Assembly: GCA_013041945.1 (NCBI GenBank)
Contig: JABDRC010000366.1
Span: 1-17,518, forward strand
Direction: 5' to 3'
Length of the DNA stretch: 17,518 bases
DNA from: Halobacteria archaeon
Lineage (GTDB): Bacteria > Pseudomonadota > Gammaproteobacteria > UBA9214
The number at the start of each line of letters is the position of its first letter. The first letter of the stretch is position 1. Of the stretch, positions 14,938 through 17,518 are shown in pieces. The notes under the pieces were generated by a model. It was not told where the DNA came from. It did not search any database and was given only the letters and a program-made list of their open reading frames with translations. Position numbers and translations under genes: made by a program.

Positions 14938-15413
14938 GGTATGAGCTGCCGAATGCAGCGGTGGTCGGCAGACGAGCGCGGCGGGCACCGGTAACCGTGG
15001 ACTGCAGGGTCGCGCATTGCATTCCAGTAGACCGTGACGAGATGTCCGTCCATGTCCGTACAGCGGATGTGCGTAGCGCGCGTGCACGGGGTGATTTCGC
15101 CGCTGCCGGCGGGCAGGCCGGCCAGCTCGCCGGTCCACGCCCGCAGGTCCGCAAATGCGCGCCCGGTGATGCCGGCGGGTAACTGTCCCCGTGCAAGGCG
15201 GTACTCGCCACGCGCCACCCCGGCCGGATTACCCTGCATACGTTCACCGATATCACGGACCAGCTGCGTTGCGCGGTCCTGCATGCCGGCCATCTCGGCG
15301 AGGCGCAGTGCGCGGGTTTGCAGGGCCGCCAGCGACAGCAGGCCGACCGACAGCACCAGCAGCGTGACCAGGACCTCCAGCAGTGTCATGCCGGTCAGCC
15401 TGTTCCTCTGCAT
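14934..15413 (-). CDS. pilV: Minor type IV pilin PilV, first gene of the pil operon here
   Basis: A 159-residue PilV-type prepilin. A very short leader MQRNRLTG is followed by MTLLEVLVTLLVLSVGLLSL. Cleavage is expected after G8, with E13 as the Glu at mature position 5. The continuation AALQTRALRLAEMAG ... RATQLVRDIGERMQGNP is typical of PilV. Cysteines in the C-terminal part (TPCTRA, IRCTDMDG, RCPPR, HRCIRQ) could form disulfides in the periplasm. The ATG at 15413 gives a complete prepilin signal; no good Shine-Dalgarno is seen. In Pseudomonas fimT and fimU precede pilV, but here the next upstream gene is the divergent thiO, so the operon promoter must lie in 15414-15620. Confidence 0.9.
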   Translation of the reverse strand: MQRNRLTGMTLLEVLVTLLVLSVGLLSLAALQTRALRLAEMAGMQDRATQLVRDIGERMQGNPAGVARGEYRLARGQLPAGITGRAFADLRAWTGELAGLPAGSGEITPCTRATHIRCTDMDGHLVTVYWNAMRDPAVHGYRCPPRSSADHRCIRQLIP

Positions 15414-15457
15414 GACGGGCTGCCTGCATATGTGGTCTTTGCGGTTTGCATGATGTG

Positions 15458-15468
15458 GTCACTGTGAC
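15458..15468. promoter_or_regulatory. Palindrome upstream of pilV, possible operator
   Basis: GTCAC-T-GTGAC is a perfect inverted repeat of two 5-base halves about 45 bases upstream of the pilV start. It may be a regulator site for the pil operon. No regulator is identified and short palindromes also occur by chance. Confidence 0.25.
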
Positions 15469-15570
15469 GGACAGGGGTTGCATCGAAAAGCGGCAGATTG
15501 CGGGCATGATCATCGGATTACCGGCGCTTGCCGTGTCAGTCCGTGACGATGATTGCCGGGATGTAATTAA

Positions 15571-15584
15571 TTTTCCCGGGAAAA
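15571..15584. promoter_or_regulatory. 14-bp perfect palindrome between pilV and thiO
   Basis: TTTTCCCGGGAAAA reads identically on both strands. It lies in the divergent promoter region, about 40 bases before the thiO start and about 160 before pilV. A TAGAAT resembling a -10 box for thiO follows at 15607-15612, without a convincing -35. A shared operator is possible but not shown. Confidence 0.35.
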
Positions 15585-15623
15585 GCGCAACGGGCCTGCA
15601 TACCGTTAGAATGGGTGTCGATT

Positions 15624-16730
15624 ATGGAGGACAGAACTCACAGTGCGGACTGCGTGGTTGTCGGCGGCGGGCTGATCGGCATGCTCAGCGCGCGTGCGCT
15701 TGCGCGTGAGGGGCTGACGGTCATCCTGCTGGAGCAGGGCGGCCTGTGTCGCGAGTCATCGTGGGCCGGCGGCGGCATTATTTCACCGCTGGTCCCGTGG
15801 GAGTATCCCGATGCCGTGACGGCACTGGTGCGCTGGAGTCAGCCGCATTACCCGCAGCTTGCTGCCGACCTGCTGGCCGAAACCGGTATCGATCCCGAGT
15901 GGACACAATCGGGTCTGCTGCTGCTCGACTGCGAGCCGGATGCAGAGGTTGCTGCCTGGCAAAGCAGGTTTCCCTGCCCGCTGGAGCGGGTGATGGCATC
16001 ACGGCTGCAGGAAACCGAGCCCGCTATCGCGGACGGTTTCGGGACGGCCCTGCTGTTACCCGAGGTTGCGCAAATCCGCAATCCCCGCCTCGGACGGGCG
16101 CTGGCCCGCTCGCTGGAACTGCAGGGTATCGGCGTTCATGAGCAGTGCCGTGTGACGGGATTGCGCGTGGCAGACGACAGGGTGCAGGGCGTGAACACGG
16201 CGCAGGGCAGGTTCACGGCCGGGCGCGTGGTGATCGCAGGCGGGGCCTGGAGTGCGCAGATCGTGGCATCGCCGGTACCCGGTGTGCCGGTAGAGCCGGT
16301 GCTCGGGCAGATGATCATGTACCAGGCGCCGCCCGGTCTGCTGCGGCATATTGTCGTACACGACGGCTATTACCTGATTCCGCGCCGCGATGGCCTGGTG
16401 CTGGCCGGCAGTACCCTCGAACGGACGGGGTTTCAAAAACATACCACGCAGGCGGCGCGGGCGCTGCTCACCGGGGAGGCGCTCAAACTGCTGCCGGGAC
16501 TGTCCGCTTACCCGGTAGTCGGCCACTGGTCCGGGCTGCGGCCCGGTTCGGGCGACGGGGTGCCCCTGATCGGCGAGGTGCCGGGCGTCAGGGGGCTGTT
16601 TCTGAATGCCGGGCATTTTCGCAACGGTGTCGGCATGGCACCGGCCTCGGCCCGCCTGCTGGTCGACGGCATGCTGGGGCGCGAGAGCTTCACGGACCCC
16701 GCCGTCTATGTCCCGGCTCTGCCGGTCTGA
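15624..16730 (+). CDS. thiO: Glycine oxidase ThiO (FAD-dependent, DAO family)
   Basis: ThiO oxidises glycine to iminoglycine for the thiazole half of thiamin. It has 368 residues, the usual size. The N-terminal FAD-binding fold is VVVGGGLIGMLSARALAREG with GxGxxG glycines at 14, 16 and 19, and E37 ends the second strand. SWAGGGIISPLVPWEYPDAV is strongly conserved in gammaproteobacterial ThiO. The C-terminal GLRPGSGDGVPLIGEVPG then LFLNAGHFRNGVGMAPAS contains the expected Arg and substrate/FAD-site segment. I took the ATG at 15624; an in-frame GTG at 15615 would add three residues. A DAO-family oxidase gene also flanks the minor-pilin operon in Pseudomonas. No thiS or thiG is present in the window. 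Confidence 0.92.
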   Translation: MEDRTHSADCVVVGGGLIGMLSARALAREGLTVILLEQGGLCRESSWAGGGIISPLVPWEYPDAVTALVRWSQPHYPQLAADLLAETGIDPEWTQSGLLLLDCEPDAEVAAWQSRFPCPLERVMASRLQETEPAIADGFGTALLLPEVAQIRNPRLGRALARSLELQGIGVHEQCRVTGLRVADDRVQGVNTAQGRFTAGRVVIAGGAWSAQIVASPVPGVPVEPVLGQMIMYQAPPGLLRHIVVHDGYYLIPRRDGLVLAGSTLERTGFQKHTTQAARALLTGEALKLLPGLSAYPVVGHWSGLRPGSGDGVPLIGEVPGVRGLFLNAGHFRNGVGMAPASARLLVDGMLGRESFTDPAVYVPALPV

Positions 16731-16744
16731 CAAGGGTGCCGATA

Positions 16745-16773
16745 TGGACGAATATATTCGGCAGGTCTATAAT
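16745..16773 (+). promoter_or_regulatory. Sigma70-type promoter of the Fur-family gene with palindromic spacer
   Basis: A perfect -10 TATAAT (16768-16773) lies 17 bases after TGGACG (16745-16750, four of six -35 bases). Transcription would start near 16780, about 20 bases before the ATG at 16802. The spacer overlaps a perfect 12-bp palindrome CGAATATATTCG (16749-16760), well placed for a repressor to block RNA polymerase. Autoregulation by the encoded regulator is an inference. Confidence 0.7.
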
Positions 16774-16801
16774 GTAGTCGTCAAAACAGACACACAAACA
16801 G

Positions 16802-17221
16802 ATGCTTAGTACTCCAGATGAACTAACCGGCTTGTTGAGGTCGCACGGGATACTCCCGACGCAACAGCGTCTGTTGATTGCGCGCGCGCTGTTCGAAAAT
16901 CCGCGCCATGTATCGGCCGAGCAGATCATGGGGCAGGTCAACGAAGGGCAGGCCCATGTTTCGAAGGCCACGGTGTACAACACCCTGGGACTGTTCGCTC
17001 GCAATGGCCTGGTCAACGAGGTCATCGTGGATCCGTCACGCGTGTTTTACGATCCGAATACCACGCACCATCATCATTTTTACAATATCGATACCGGCGA
17101 GCTTACCGACATCGAAGCGGATCAACTGATGCTCAGTGAACCACCGACCTTGCCGGAGGGGACAACGATCGCCGGCGTGGATGTCATCGTCCGGGTGCGT
17201 AACAAGACCGCGGCTAGCTGA
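16802..17221 (+). CDS. Fur-family transcriptional regulator, Irr-like and cysteine-free
   Basis: A 139-residue metal- or heme-responsive repressor of the Fur superfamily. The N-terminal winged helix has LLRSHGILPTQQRLLIARAL and the recognition region HVSKATVYNTLGLFARNGLV (52-71). The dimerisation half has YDPNTTHHHHFYNIDTGELT with four histidines at 89-92, and ends PEGTTIAGVDVIVRVRNK. Fur, Zur and PerR carry CxxC after the His cluster; here that place reads YNIDTG and the protein has no cysteine at all. Both features, and the PEG...VDVIVR ending, resemble rhizobial Irr, which senses iron through heme. The N-terminal heme motif (GCPWHD-like) of some Irr proteins is absent. The ATG at 16802 follows a strong promoter but no clear Shine-Dalgarno. 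It could be a different cysteine-free Fur subgroup; target genes are unknown. Confidence 0.85.
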   Translation: MLSTPDELTGLLRSHGILPTQQRLLIARALFENPRHVSAEQIMGQVNEGQAHVSKATVYNTLGLFARNGLVNEVIVDPSRVFYDPNTTHHHHFYNIDTGELTDIEADQLMLSEPPTLPEGTTIAGVDVIVRVRNKTAAS

Positions 17222-17226
17222 TACCC

Positions 17227-17255
17227 TGTAAAAACTTCCGCAACACCCTTACAAT
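17227..17255 (+). promoter_or_regulatory. Possible promoter of the tRNA-Thr gene
   Basis: TACAAT (17250-17255) lies 17 bases after TGTAAA (17227-17232, three of six -35 bases). The bases after the -10 are GC-rich (GCACCGC), as at stringently controlled stable-RNA promoters. The tRNA begins 16 bases after the -10. The -35 match is weak. Confidence 0.4.
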
Positions 17256-17270
17256 GCACCGCTGCACACA

Positions 17271-17346
17271 GCCGGAGTAGCTCAGTCGGTAGAGCAGCTC
17301 ACTCGTAATGAGAAGGTCGGGGGTTCAATTCCTCTCTCCGGCACCA
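17271..17346 (+). tRNA. tRNA-Thr, anticodon CGT
   Basis: A full cloverleaf of 76 bases with encoded CCA. The acceptor stem GCCGGAG/CTCCGGC is a perfect 7 bp. The D arm is GCTC-AGTCGGTA-GAGC. The anticodon arm GCTCA-CTCGTAA-TGAGA has the anticodon CGT at 17304-17306, which reads ACG threonine codons. The G-A mismatch at the top of this stem also occurs in E. coli tRNA-Thr(CGT). The T arm GGGGG-TTCAATT-CCTCT has two G-T pairs, and the tail is ACCA. Confidence 0.97.
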
Positions 17347-17389
17347 ATTAATCTGCTGTCTATCGTGCTGCCGGACAATTTCGTCGCCC

Positions 17390-17415
17390 AAAAAGAAAAC
17401 CCCGCAACAGCGGGG
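17390..17415 (-). terminator. Intrinsic terminator for the minus-strand gene at the right edge
   Basis: On the minus strand a six-base GC stem CCCCGC-TGTT-GCGGGG (17415-17400) runs straight into TTTTCTTTTT (17399-17390), a textbook rho-independent terminator. It lies about 40 bases beyond a minus-strand stop codon. On the plus strand the stem is followed only by CCAGTCTTTCTT, so it may also weakly end the tRNA transcript. Confidence 0.85.
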
Positions 17416-17452
17416 CCAGTCTTTCTTATTGATAACGTGTGTTGTTAGTACT

Positions 17453-17518
17453 TTACAAGTGGCCGAACAGCACCATGAGTGCCAGAACACCCGGTGTTGC
17501 GGCAATGAGTAGTACAGA
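17453..17518 (-). CDS. C-terminal end of an unidentified hydrophobic protein, cut by window edge
   Basis: The last 21 codons before a TAA at 17455-17453 read SVLLIAATPGVLALMVLFGHL on the minus strand, a hydrophobic stretch that would suit a membrane segment. The main support for a real gene is the strong intrinsic terminator just downstream. Too little is visible to name a family, and the start is outside the window. Confidence 0.45.
   Translation of the reverse strand, partial: SVLLIAATPGVLALMVLFGHL

Noticed and set aside
17299..17505. 68-residue minus-strand open frame over the tRNA
   Set aside because: It ends in CRREELNPRPSHYE, the familiar artefact of translating the complement of a tRNA gene.

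Overview
The window reads as chromosome of a GC-rich gammaproteobacterium. The main reason is gene order. The series rpsT | murJ-ribF-ileS-lspA-fkpB-ispH >< pilE-pilY1-pilX-pilW-pilV | thiO matches, in order and orientation, the block I recall from Pseudomonas aeruginosa (rpsT to the PA4548 oxidase). The details are not Pseudomonas-like: fimT, fimU and pilY2 are absent, PilY1 is short, three unrelated genes sit between ispH and the pilus genes, and next to thiO there is an Irr-like Fur-family regulator. A lineage such as the Chromatiales is possible, but that is inference; no rRNA is present to settle it.

Left part (1-8243): rpsT runs off the left edge on the minus strand and diverges from a plus-strand housekeeping cluster. 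murJ (lipid II flippase) and ribF (FAD synthesis) overlap by one base. ileS (isoleucyl-tRNA synthetase), lspA (lipoprotein signal peptidase) and fkpB (peptidyl-prolyl isomerase) follow closely, and ispH (last step of the MEP isoprenoid pathway) ends the row. A roughly 300 bp interrupted palindrome with a perfect 32-bp core in each arm separates fkpB from ispH.

Middle part (8300-10444): three minus-strand genes that look like an insertion into the conserved block. They encode a membrane-anchored DUF302 protein, a HugZ/PNPOx-like flavin-fold protein and an exported diheme cytochrome c (c4 type). A cluster of small inverted repeats lies between the last two.

Pilus part (10649-15413): a tight minus-strand operon pilV-pilW-pilX-pilY1-pilE, with junctions that overlap by up to 8 bases or are separated by only 3-4. 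It encodes the minor pilins and tip-associated adhesin that prime type IV pilus assembly. PilY1 lacks the usual N-terminal von Willebrand A region, and PilW, PilX and PilY1 all carry Asp/Asn-rich loops resembling calcium sites.

Right part (15624-17518): thiO (glycine oxidase for thiamin) on the plus strand, then a cysteine-free Irr-like Fur-family regulator whose promoter carries a perfect 12-bp palindrome between -35 and -10. A tRNA-Thr(CGT) gene follows. At the edge is the tail of a minus-strand gene with an intrinsic terminator. No CRISPR array, transposase, integrase, phage gene or obvious new defence system is visible.
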